6,261 nt of DNA from Actinomycetota bacterium. GTDB taxonomy: Bacteria > Actinomycetota > Actinomycetes > S36-B12 > UBA5976. The first letter of the stretch is position 1, and each line of letters opens with the position of its first letter. Below the pieces are notes generated by a model. The model saw only the letters and a list, made by a program, of their open reading frames with translations, had not been told where the DNA came from and made no database searches. Where the stretch lies: positions 1-6,261 of the forward strand of contig CANLIF010000076.1 in assembly GCA_947491175.1 (NCBI GenBank), read 5' to 3'. A program made the translations under genes and the position numbers. This document shows positions 1-6,261 of the stretch, one piece after another.

Positions 1-36
1 ACTCAAGATGTTGATACACCAGAGGGTGAGTTGTAA
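1..36. other. Non-coding end of the region upstream of dnaN
   Basis: This short stretch precedes the dnaN start. In the conserved actinobacterial order it would be the right end of the dnaA-dnaN spacer, where oriC usually lies, but too little is present to show an origin. Frame 1 is open from base 1 to a TAA at 34-36 (12 codons, TQDVDTPEGEL then stop). That is too short to tell whether it is a real C-terminus, and it does not resemble the end of DnaA. The only readable signal is the dnaN ribosome binding site. Confidence 0.5.
21..30 (+). promoter_or_regulatory. Ribosome binding site of dnaN
   Basis: The purine-rich AGAGGGTGAG is close to the anti-Shine-Dalgarno complement AGGAGGTGA. It ends 6 nt before the GTG at 37, which supports that GTG over the in-frame ATG at 64. 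Confidence 0.6.
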
Positions 37-1164
37 GTGAAGTTCCAAGTAGATCGCGATGTAATGGCTGATGCAGTGCTGTGGGCTTCCCGCACGCTAC
101 CAAGTAAGTCAACCCAACCTTTATTAACCGGCATGCTTTTAGTGGCTGATAAATCTGGACTAACTCTTTCTGGCAGCGACGCTGACGTAAGCGCCCAAGC
201 AAATTTAAAAGCTGATGTTATAGAAACCGGAACAGTTTTAGTCCCAGGCCGCCTACTAGCAGACATCGCCCGCTCACTTCCTTCCGCTGTGATTGATTTT
301 TCTATCGAGGGCAACCGCGCAAAGATTTCTTGCGGTAGATCCTCTTTCACAATTCCCACAATGCCAGTAGCTGAGTACCCGCCACTACCAAAAATGCCAG
401 GGCTAAGTGGAACGGTTGCTGGAGCTGATTTCGCAACTGCAATTTCACAAGTAGCAGTTGCTGCATCACGAGATGAAACATTGCCAGCTTTTACCGGAGT
501 TAAAATTGATGTTGAAGGCGCAGTAATCACACTTGCCGCAACCGACAGATACCGCCTGGCGGTTCGTGAATTGAATTGGTCGCCAAAATCTACTTCGTTT
601 AACACTCACGCTCTGGTACCAGCAAAGTTTTTATCTGAATCCTCAAAATCGCTATCACATAGCGAAGCGATTTCACTTGCGTTCGCCAGTGGTAACGAGG
701 GGTTAATTGGTGTTGAAGGCTCAGGCCGCCAAACCACCAGCCGGCTACTGGCTGCAGATTTCCCGAAGTACCAGACTTTACTTCCAACTGAGTCAACAAC
801 GGTTGCGCAAATTAGCACTAGCGCACTTGTTGAATCTGTAAAACGCGTTTCGCTAGTTCTAGAAAGAGAAGCCCCGATCCGAGTACATTTCGCGAACGGG
901 GAAGCTGTGATAACCGGCGGTGGTGGCAGCGGCGAAGTAGCAGAAGCAAAAGAATTCATTGAGTGCACACTTACCGGTGAAGAATTAACCATTTCTTTCA
1001 ACCACCAGTTCTTGCTTGATGGCTTAAGCGCGATCGATTCCTCAGTTGCTGTTGTTTCTATGACAACACCGATTAGGCCTGCTGTGATTTCTGGAGCGAC
1101 AGACTTTGGCGCACAGCCCGACGACACCTTTAAATACTTGTTGATGCCAATCCGGCAACAGTAA
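37..1164 (+). CDS. dnaN: DNA polymerase III subunit beta (sliding clamp)
   Basis: The product is the ring-shaped beta clamp, a dimer that encircles DNA and tethers DNA polymerase III and other replication and repair proteins. It has 375 residues, normal for the three-domain clamp. Landmarks seen are the N-terminal MKFQVDRDVMADAV, the family motif ATDRYRLA at about 168-175 in the second domain, DFPKYQTLLP at 241-250 at the start of the third domain, TTPIRPAVI at 343-351, and the C-terminal YLLMPIR at 367-373, which forms part of the partner-binding pocket. The GTG start at 37 is chosen because a good ribosome binding site precedes it and actinobacterial clamps begin with the same MKFxVxRD segment; the ATG at 64 would remove part of the first strand. 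No frameshift or missing motif is seen. recF follows after 3 nt, so the two are probably co-transcribed. Its promoter is likely to lie upstream of the window. Confidence 0.97.
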   Translation: MKFQVDRDVMADAVLWASRTLPSKSTQPLLTGMLLVADKSGLTLSGSDADVSAQANLKADVIETGTVLVPGRLLADIARSLPSAVIDFSIEGNRAKISCGRSSFTIPTMPVAEYPPLPKMPGLSGTVAGADFATAISQVAVAASRDETLPAFTGVKIDVEGAVITLAATDRYRLAVRELNWSPKSTSFNTHALVPAKFLSESSKSLSHSEAISLAFASGNEGLIGVEGSGRQTTSRLLAADFPKYQTLLPTESTTVAQISTSALVESVKRVSLVLEREAPIRVHFANGEAVITGGGGSGEVAEAKEFIECTLTGEELTISFNHQFLLDGLSAIDSSVAVVSMTTPIRPAVISGATDFGAQPDDTFKYLLMPIRQQ

Positions 1165-1167
1165 GTA

Positions 1168-2268
1168 ATGCAGATATCCAAACTTGGCCTTCGTAATTTT
1201 CGTAATCACGAAAATTTAGACCTATCTTTTACCCCAGGCGCAACAACTATTGTTGGCCGTAACGGCCGCGGTAAAACAAATATTGTTGAGGCAGTCCACT
1301 ACCTAGCTACTCTGGGCAGCCATCGAGTCTCCCAAGATGCACCACTTATTCGCAGCGGTCAGAGCGCTGCAACAATATGGGCAAGTGTGGAAAAACACAA
1401 CAGACAAGCCCAAGTCGAACTAACAATAAATTACCCCGGCCTAAATAAAGTCGTACTTAATGCCACTCCACTTTCAAAACCAAAAGATATTTTAGGTTTA
1501 GTTACAACAGTAATTTTTTCACCGGAGGACTTAGAACTAGTAAAAGGTGAACCGTCAGCAAGAAGAAGATTTATCGACGAATTAAGCACATCGCTTATCC
1601 CGAAATTTTCAAATACCCGAAGTGATTTTGAAAGAACACTAAAACAACGCAACACACTTTTAAAATCCTTAGGTCGCAGAACCCCTTCACCACAAGCACG
1701 CGCAACACTAGATGCCTGGAGCGAACAACTAATACAACATGGGTCTGAAATTATTTTCACTCGACTAGAAAACATTAAACGGATAGCACCCCAGGTATTT
1801 GAATTTGGAAAAACAATAAGTGGAGATACCGAACCGCTTTACTTGAGTTATTTAAATGGCTGGCTACCAGTTGAAACTACAAGCAAAAACGAAATAGTTA
1901 AATTGTTTGAAACAGAGTTAGAAACTCGCAGCAAGGATGAAGTAGATCGAGGCACAACATTAGTTGGCCCGCACCGCGACGATATAAATATTCAACTAAG
2001 CAGCTTGCCCGCTAAAGGATATGCTTCACACGGCCAATCTTGGTCAATCGCTATTGCGCTTCGGCTAGCAGCGTTTAAAACTTTGCGCGAACACGACGAC
2101 GATCCAATCTTGATTTTGGATGACGTGTTTGCTGAATTGGATGAAAACCGGCGTAATCGACTAGTTTCAATAATTGCTGACGTGGAGCAAACTCTAATCA
2201 CCGTTGCAGTAATTGAAGATATTCCAAAGGGATTGCCGAGTGAGCAACTTTTGTTAGAAGATAACTAA
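1168..2268 (+). CDS. recF: DNA replication and repair protein RecF
   Basis: RecF is an SMC-like, ABC-type ATPase that binds gapped DNA with RecO and RecR and helps load RecA at stalled forks and single-strand gaps. The 366-residue length is normal. Seen in order: N-terminal LGLRNFRNHENLDL; Walker A GRNGRGKT at 30-37; the RecF family block FSPEDLELVKG then ARRRFIDE at about 117-138; GPHRDD at 267-272; the ABC signature ASHGQSWSIAIALRLA at 286-301; and Walker B ILILDDVFAELD at 314-325 with the D-loop. All ATPase motifs are intact. The ATG at 1168 lies 3 nt after the dnaN stop, with no clear Shine-Dalgarno sequence, so translation probably depends on ribosomes finishing dnaN. No gnd-type gene separates dnaN and recF, unlike in mycobacteria. 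The middle of the gene is clearly more AT-rich than its neighbours, although the protein looks normal. Confidence 0.97.
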   Translation: MQISKLGLRNFRNHENLDLSFTPGATTIVGRNGRGKTNIVEAVHYLATLGSHRVSQDAPLIRSGQSAATIWASVEKHNRQAQVELTINYPGLNKVVLNATPLSKPKDILGLVTTVIFSPEDLELVKGEPSARRRFIDELSTSLIPKFSNTRSDFERTLKQRNTLLKSLGRRTPSPQARATLDAWSEQLIQHGSEIIFTRLENIKRIAPQVFEFGKTISGDTEPLYLSYLNGWLPVETTSKNEIVKLFETELETRSKDEVDRGTTLVGPHRDDINIQLSSLPAKGYASHGQSWSIAIALRLAAFKTLREHDDDPILILDDVFAELDENRRNRLVSIIADVEQTLITVAVIEDIPKGLPSEQLLLEDN

Positions 2269-2272
2269 CACT

Positions 2273-2782
2273 GTGTTAGATAAACCGCAACAAGAATTCC
2301 TACGGTCCTTGCTAAGTAGAGCTAGGGTCCGCACCTCAACTGTGCCCAACCGCAGGAACCGAAATACCAATTTTTACGATGAGCAAAGAAGTGGTTCCGG
2401 ACCAGATGAGCGTGATCCAGCCACACTGTCTGGATTAATAGATCGACTGATTATTAGCAAAGGCTGGGATTTACAAGTTGCGACCGGTCGCCTTCATGGA
2501 CAATGGGGCTTAATTGTTGGACACGATGTTGCCAGCCACGTGAAAATCGAGTCTTTTAATTTAGACCCGAGCGGACAGTCTGGGACGTTATTGCTACGGG
2601 CCGAGTCCAGCGCTTGGGCCACCCAAATTCGGCTATTACTACCTACGATTTCGGAGCGACTAGGTGAAGAAATCGGGCACGGAAGAATTAGTGAAATTAA
2701 GGTCTTAGGACCAGCTGCCCCATCCTGGAAACACGGGCAACGAAGCGTCCCTGGGCGTGGCCCGAGGGATACCTACGGGTAG
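2273..2782 (+). CDS. dciA: DciA-family (DUF721) replicative helicase operator
   Basis: This 169-residue protein belongs to the DUF721/DciA family. In bacteria lacking DnaC or DnaI, these proteins interact with the replicative helicase DnaB and support its function at initiation; the mycobacterial homologue next to recF is Rv0004. The N-terminal 50 residues are basic and low in complexity (RVRTSTVPNRRNRNTN), probably a flexible, nucleic-acid-binding tail. The conserved domain runs from about 51 to 146, with KGWDLQVATGRLHGQWGLIVG at 63-83 and the hallmark AESSAWATQIRLLLP at 110-124. The C-terminus GPAAPSW (146-152) and GRGPRDTYG (161-169) is the typical actinobacterial ending. The GTG at 2273 is 4 nt after the recF stop; a weak AGAAG at 2256-2260 is the only candidate ribosome binding site, so coupling to recF is likely. 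The helicase role is inferred from the family, not from the sequence alone. Confidence 0.9.
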   Translation: MLDKPQQEFLRSLLSRARVRTSTVPNRRNRNTNFYDEQRSGSGPDERDPATLSGLIDRLIISKGWDLQVATGRLHGQWGLIVGHDVASHVKIESFNLDPSGQSGTLLLRAESSAWATQIRLLLPTISERLGEEIGHGRISEIKVLGPAAPSWKHGQRSVPGRGPRDTYG

Positions 2783-2783
2783 G
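2772..2783. repeat. 12-bp perfect dyad over the dciA stop codon
   Basis: CCTAC, GG, GTAGG form a perfect 5-2-5 inverted repeat that includes the dciA stop TAG at 2780-2782. A second, imperfect GC-rich hairpin lies just before it (GGGC 2753-2756 with GCCC 2760-2763, and CCC 2749-2751 with GGG 2766-2768). No T-tract follows, so this is not a standard intrinsic terminator. A 2-nt centre cannot form an RNA loop without opening a base pair, so it fits a DNA dyad better than an RNA hairpin. Chance is quite possible, since the bases are also constrained by the conserved DTYG ending. Confidence 0.35.
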
Positions 2784-2791
2784 CACCCCAA

Positions 2792-2820
2792 TTCCAAAAA
2801 AAGCAATAAACAGATAGGAT
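2792..2820 (+). promoter_or_regulatory. Candidate promoter for gyrBA
   Basis: TAGGAT at 2815-2820 matches the TANNNT form of the housekeeping -10 hexamer (4 of 6 to TATAAT). A poor -35 candidate, TTCCAA at 2792-2797 (3 of 6 to TTGACA), lies 17 nt upstream. Transcription would start near 2827, giving a leader of about 77 nt before gyrB. An alternative is CTGACA at 2861-2866 (5 of 6 to the -35 consensus) with TACGTA at 2884-2889 after a 17-nt spacer, but that -10 is weak. A gyrBA promoter is expected here from gene order; the exact hexamers are inference. Confidence 0.3.
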
Positions 2821-2847
2821 TAGGGGCAATAGTGCGCCTGAAAAACT

Positions 2848-2859
2848 CCCTATTTAGGG
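2848..2859. repeat. 12-bp perfect dyad in the gyrB leader
   Basis: CCCTA, TT, TAGGG form a perfect 5-2-5 inverted repeat about 45 nt before the gyrB start. The TTAGGG half recurs as TTAGGGG at 2820-2826. The dyad sits downstream of the candidate TAGGAT -10 and directly before the alternative CTGACA hexamer, a position where a repressor could act. The regulatory role is inference; the symmetry is seen directly. Confidence 0.4.
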
Positions 2860-2888
2860 TCTGACATTCAGGAGCCAATAACGTACGT

Positions 2889-2895
2889 AGAAAGG
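2889..2895 (+). promoter_or_regulatory. Ribosome binding site of gyrB
   Basis: AGAAAGG ends 8 nt before the GTG at 2904, suitable spacing for a Shine-Dalgarno element. An in-frame TAG at 2898-2900 blocks any earlier start, so this site and the GTG fix the gyrB N-terminus. Confidence 0.6.
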
Positions 2896-2903
2896 CCTAG
2901 ATA

Positions 2904-4871
2904 GTGACATATGACGGCAGTGCCATCCAGGTCCTTGAAGGCCTCGATGCTGTTAGAAAACGCCCGGGCATGTACATCGGTTCAACCGGTGAAAGAGGCC
3001 TACACCACTTGGTCTACGAAGTAGTAGATAACTCTGTTGATGAGGCTTTAGCTGGGCATTGCACTCACATTGACGTGACAATTTTGCAAGACGGCGGCGT
3101 TCGCGTCGTAGATAACGGCCGCGGAATCCCAGTAGACATCGTGCCCTCTGAAGGTAAACCTGCCGTTGAGGTTGTTCTGACAGTTCTGCACGCTGGTGGA
3201 AAGTTTGGCGGCGGTGGATACGCAGTATCTGGTGGACTTCACGGAGTTGGCGTTTCAGTAGTGAATGCACTTTCCAGAGATGTCGATGTTGAAGTACGCC
3301 GAGAAGGTTTTATTCACACCCAGTCTTACAAGTACGGGGTTCCAGTTGCACCTTTGAAAAAAGGTGGCAAAACGGATGTCACCGGAACCACAGTTACGTT
3401 TTGGGCTGATGGTGAAATCTTCGAAACCACAGTTTATGATTTTGAAACTCTTTCCCGCCGGTTCCAAGAAATGGCATTCCTTAATCGCGGCTTAACTCTT
3501 TCGCTCACTGATGAGCGGATTTCTGCTGGGCCAATCATTGATGAAGAAACTGGCGAACCAAAAATTGACGGCCCGCGAAGTGTTACCTACATGTACGAGG
3601 GTGGCATCACTGATTTCGTGCAACATTTGAATGCTCGTAAATCACCGATCCACAGTGACATAGTTGAATTTTTCTCAGAGGATACAAACCGTGGACTAAG
3701 CCTTGAAGTAGCCATGCAATGGAACAGTAGCTACACCGAATCGGTTTACTCGTTTGCAAACACAATTAATACGATCGAGGGTGGCACTCACGAAGAAGGT
3801 TTCCGCACCGCTCTAACTTCACTAGTGAATAAATTTGCGCGTGAGTGGAGCATCCTGAAAGAAAAAGACACCAACCTTTCAGGTGAAGATGTTCGCGAAG
3901 GTCTTACTGCAATCGTGTCAATCAAACTTCTAGAACCACAGTTTGAAGGTCAAACCAAAACTAAGCTCGGCAATACCGAAGCAAAAGCATTTGTGCAAAA
4001 GGCTGTTAACGAAGAACTAGCCGCTTGGTTTGAGAAAAATCCGGCGCAAGGAAAAGATATTGCGCGCAAATCCCTGCAAGCCGCAACGGCCCGCATAGCT
4101 GCGCGTAAAGCGCGTGACCTAGCCCGTAACCGCAAGGGATTACTGGGAAGCAGCAGCTTGCCCGGAAAGTTAAAAGATTGCTCAAGTAACGAACCATCCG
4201 AATGCGAAGTATTCATTGTTGAAGGTGACTCGGCAGGTGGCTCTGCCGGTCAAGGTAGAGATCCACGTACGCAAGCAATTTTGCCGATTCGCGGAAAAAT
4301 TCTCAATGTTGAAAAAACCAGAATTGATCGGGTACTGGCCAATACCGAAGTGCAAGCAATTATTTCAGCTTTTGGTACTGGCATCCAAGATGAATTCGAT
4401 ATAAACAAGTTGCGTTACCACAAACTAGTTTTGATGGCCGATGCTGATGTTGACGGCCAACACATTCGAACTTTGCTTTTGACGTTCCTATTCCGTTACA
4501 TGCGCCCGTTGGTTGACGGTGGATTTGTTTATGTTGCGCAGCCACCGCTTTACAAAGTTAAGTGGTCTCGCGAAGCTCCTGGTTACGCATACTCAGATAA
4601 ACAGCGTGATCAATTAGTCGAAGCTGGGTTAGCGGCTGGCAAGAAACTTCGTACCGAAGATGTTCAGCGCTATAAAGGTCTGGGCGAAATGAACGCCGAA
4701 GAACTTTGGGAAACCACAATGGATCCGGCATCTCGCGTTCTATTGCAAGTTTCAGTAGACGATGCGGCACAAGCTGATCAACTTTTCTCAACCCTTATGG
4801 GAGAAGACGTAGAAAGTCGACGTAACTTTATTCAACGCAATGCACATGACGTGCGGTTCTTGGACATCTGA
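2904..4871 (+). CDS. gyrB: DNA gyrase subunit B (ATPase subunit)
   Basis: GyrB hydrolyses ATP to drive strand passage in the A2B2 gyrase, which introduces negative supercoils and relieves positive ones ahead of forks. The 655 residues match a full GyrB without the extra insert found in Gram-negative enzymes. The GHKL ATPase domain shows VLEGLDAVRKRPGMYIGS (10-27), E39 and N43 in YEVVDNSVDE, D70 in VDNGRGIP, and GGLHGVGVSVVNALS (110-124). The transducer domain carries QTKTKLGN (350-357) with the ATP-contacting lysine K352. The TOPRIM metal site is intact, with E440 in VEGDSAGGSA and D513, D515 and D517 in MADADVDGQH. PIRGKILNVEK (461-471) and QRYKGLGEMN (588-597) are also present. Topoisomerase IV ParE is the main alternative, but the adjacent gyrA, the origin-cluster position and the actinobacterial N-terminus favour GyrB. 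The GTG at 2904 is the only start consistent with the in-frame stop at 2898-2900, so the long N-terminal extension seen in some mycobacterial annotations is absent. Confidence 0.97.
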   Translation: MTYDGSAIQVLEGLDAVRKRPGMYIGSTGERGLHHLVYEVVDNSVDEALAGHCTHIDVTILQDGGVRVVDNGRGIPVDIVPSEGKPAVEVVLTVLHAGGKFGGGGYAVSGGLHGVGVSVVNALSRDVDVEVRREGFIHTQSYKYGVPVAPLKKGGKTDVTGTTVTFWADGEIFETTVYDFETLSRRFQEMAFLNRGLTLSLTDERISAGPIIDEETGEPKIDGPRSVTYMYEGGITDFVQHLNARKSPIHSDIVEFFSEDTNRGLSLEVAMQWNSSYTESVYSFANTINTIEGGTHEEGFRTALTSLVNKFAREWSILKEKDTNLSGEDVREGLTAIVSIKLLEPQFEGQTKTKLGNTEAKAFVQKAVNEELAAWFEKNPAQGKDIARKSLQAATARIAARKARDLARNRKGLLGSSSLPGKLKDCSSNEPSECEVFIVEGDSAGGSAGQGRDPRTQAILPIRGKILNVEKTRIDRVLANTEVQAIISAFGTGIQDEFDINKLRYHKLVLMADADVDGQHIRTLLLTFLFRYMRPLVDGGFVYVAQPPLYKVKWSREAPGYAYSDKQRDQLVEAGLAAGKKLRTEDVQRYKGLGEMNAEELWETTMDPASRVLLQVSVDDAAQADQLFSTLMGEDVESRRNFIQRNAHDVRFLDI

Positions 4872-6261
4872 TGACTGAAATTAATGACTCAACTCACGAT
4901 CAAATCGAGATCGTTGACCTTAATGTCGAAATGCAAAGGTCTTACCTGAACTATGCGATGAGCGTTATTGTCTCGCGGGCATTGCCAGATGTGCGAGACG
5001 GTTTAAAGCCCGTGCACCGCCGAGTGATTTATGCGATGTACGACGGTGGCTATCGCCCAGATCGCGCATTCAATAAGAGTGCTCGCGTGGTCGGCGAAGT
5101 CATGGGTCAGTACCACCCACACGGTGACAGCGCGATTTATGACACTTTGGTGCGTCTAACTCAGTCCTGGTCGCTACGTTATCCACTTGCGCAAGGACAA
5201 GGTAACTTTGGTTCGCCCGGTAACGACTCAGCTGCTGCTGCCCGCTATACCGAAGTCCGCATGGCCCAACTTGCCATGGAAATGGTTCGCGATATTGATC
5301 AAGACACCGTTAACTTCACTCCGAACTACGATGGCAAAAACTTAGAACCCACCGTTTTACCAAGCCGTTTCCCTAACCTTCTGATTAATGGCTCATCAGG
5401 TATCGCGGTTGGTATGGCAACCAACATCCCGCCACACAACCTAACTGAGGTAGCTGCAGGTGTGCAGTGGGCACTAGAGCACCCAGATGCTACCCGCGAA
5501 GAATTACTAGAAGCGCTGATGGAACGAATCACGGGACCAGATTTCCCAACTGGTGGGCAAATTGTTGGGCGTCGTGGAATCCAAGACGCATATCGCACCG
5601 GACGCGGATCAGTCACCATGCGAGGTGTTACTGAAATCACCGAGGATAAGCGCGGCCGCACGATAATCACAATCACCCAGTTGCCTTACCAAGTTAATCC
5701 AGACAATTTACTTGAGCGCATTGCAGAGTTAGTTGAACAAGGAAAAGTTGGCGGCATTGCGGACTTGGTCGATGAAAGCTCATCACGAACCGGAATGCGC
5801 ATTGTGGTCGTTCTAAAGCGCGACGCAGTACCAAAGGTTGTTCTGAACAACTTGTTTAAGTACACCCAACTGCAAGACAACTTTGGCGCAAACATGTTGG
5901 CACTTGTCGATGGTGTGCCTAGAACTTTAACTCTTGATGCGTTTGTAACCAACTGGATCGAACATCAAGTTGAGGTAATTCAACGCAGAACTGCATATCG
6001 ATTAAAAGTTGCCGAAGAGCGCGTACATATTTTGATCGGCCTACTAAAGGCAATCGATCGCATTGATGAAGTAATTGCATTGATTCGAGCATCAGAGTCT
6101 GCTTCAGTTGCCCAAGCCGGCTTAATGAAACTTCTTGATATCGATGAAATTCAAGCGCAAGCAATTCTTGACATGCAGTTGCGTAAACTTGCCGCCCTTG
6201 AACGTAACGAACTACAAGCTCAACACGATAAATTAATGGCTGAGATTACGGATTACAAAGA
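4871..6261 (+). CDS. gyrA: DNA gyrase subunit A, 3' end outside window
   Basis: GyrA is the DNA-cleaving subunit of gyrase. The window holds 463 residues in an uninterrupted frame, just over half of a usual subunit of more than 800; the rest of the coiled coil and the C-terminal DNA-wrapping domain with the GyrA box lie outside. Seen are RSYLNYAMSVIVSRALPDVRDGLKPVHRR (23-51), YDGGYRPDR (57-65), the quinolone-determining segment YHPHGDSAIYD (81-91), GQGNFGSPGNDS (109-120), catalytic Y126 with R125 in ARYTE, the hinge GSSGIAVGMATNIPPHN (174-190), QLPYQVNPDNL (270-280), and the start of the long coiled coil from about 365. Ser87 and Asp91 correspond to E. coli Ser83 and Asp87. The ATG at 4871 shares its A with the gyrB stop TGA. 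No Shine-Dalgarno sequence is evident, so reinitiation after gyrB is likely. The next in-frame ATG, at 4931, would remove conserved-context residues. Confidence 0.96.
   Translation, partial: MTEINDSTHDQIEIVDLNVEMQRSYLNYAMSVIVSRALPDVRDGLKPVHRRVIYAMYDGGYRPDRAFNKSARVVGEVMGQYHPHGDSAIYDTLVRLTQSWSLRYPLAQGQGNFGSPGNDSAAAARYTEVRMAQLAMEMVRDIDQDTVNFTPNYDGKNLEPTVLPSRFPNLLINGSSGIAVGMATNIPPHNLTEVAAGVQWALEHPDATREELLEALMERITGPDFPTGGQIVGRRGIQDAYRTGRGSVTMRGVTEITEDKRGRTIITITQLPYQVNPDNLLERIAELVEQGKVGGIADLVDESSSRTGMRIVVVLKRDAVPKVVLNNLFKYTQLQDNFGANMLALVDGVPRTLTLDAFVTNWIEHQVEVIQRRTAYRLKVAEERVHILIGLLKAIDRIDEVIALIRASESASVAQAGLMKLLDIDEIQAQAILDMQLRKLAALERNELQAQHDKLMAEITDYK

Noticed and set aside
12..20. DnaA-box-like TGATACACC just upstream of dnaN.
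   Set aside because: It differs from TTATNCACA at two fixed positions and stands alone in the 36 nt visible, so it cannot support an origin call.
1..36. Open frame TQDVDTPEGEL ending in TAA, possibly the C-terminus of an upstream gene.
   Set aside because: Only 11 residues are visible, they match no recognised protein end, and an open frame this short is expected by chance.
606..1181. 191-codon antisense open frame across dnaN.
   Set aside because: It lies opposite a conserved gene, has no recognisable domain or ribosome binding site, and is a shadow of the coding strand. The same applies to the other minus-strand frames opposite recF, gyrB and gyrA, including 3-605 and 5326-5676.
2749..2783. 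Intrinsic terminator after dciA.
   Set aside because: There are inverted repeats but no following T-tract; the downstream run is A-rich (2796-2802). On the minus strand the T-run precedes the hairpin, so it does not work in that direction either.
5179..5187. TTATCCACT, one mismatch from the DnaA box TTATCCACA.
   Set aside because: It lies inside gyrA in codons for the conserved RYPL segment and is isolated, so it is best explained by coding constraint and chance.
1..6261. An undescribed defence, mobile or biosynthetic system.
   Set aside because: All coding capacity is taken by five recognised housekeeping genes with intact motifs, and the single spacer of 121 nt is too short for an extra gene.

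Overview
The window is a 6.3-kb piece of an actinobacterial chromosome-origin cluster, all on the + strand: dnaN, recF, dciA (DUF721), gyrB, gyrA (cut by the right edge). Protein features point to Actinomycetota: DnaN ending in YLLMPIR, a RecF signature of the ASHGxSWS type, a DciA protein ending in GRGPRDTYG, GyrB with DVDGQHI, and GyrA with YDGGYRPDR and PWSLRYP-like segments. Base composition is much lower in GC than in Streptomyces or Mycobacterium; hand-counted lines range from about 30% to 55% GC. A low-GC, possibly streamlined freshwater lineage (Nanopelagicales/acI-like) is a plausible guess, but the lineage is inference only.

Layout: bases 1-36 are the end of the region upstream of dnaN (in this gene order normally the dnaA-dnaN spacer with oriC, which lies outside the window) plus the dnaN ribosome binding site. 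dnaN (37-1164) is followed after 3 nt by recF (1168-2268), and after 4 nt by dciA (2273-2782). A 121-nt spacer (2783-2903) holds the only substantial non-coding DNA: a candidate promoter, a 12-bp dyad and the gyrB ribosome binding site. gyrB (2904-4871) overlaps gyrA (4871 to the end) by one base. No gene-free stretch exceeds about 120 nt.

Together the genes cover core replication: DnaN is the sliding clamp, RecF loads recombinase at stalled forks and gaps, DciA helps operate the replicative helicase, and GyrB plus GyrA form DNA gyrase, which removes positive supercoils ahead of forks. Tight spacing suggests two translationally coupled blocks, dnaN-recF-dciA and gyrB-gyrA, with a possible separate promoter for the second.

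I found no mobile element, CRISPR array, RNA gene, defence system or undescribed system. The window is ordinary housekeeping DNA. The points worth a second look are modest: dyads around the dciA-gyrB junction, a marked AT-rich dip inside recF, and minor residue features in GyrA.
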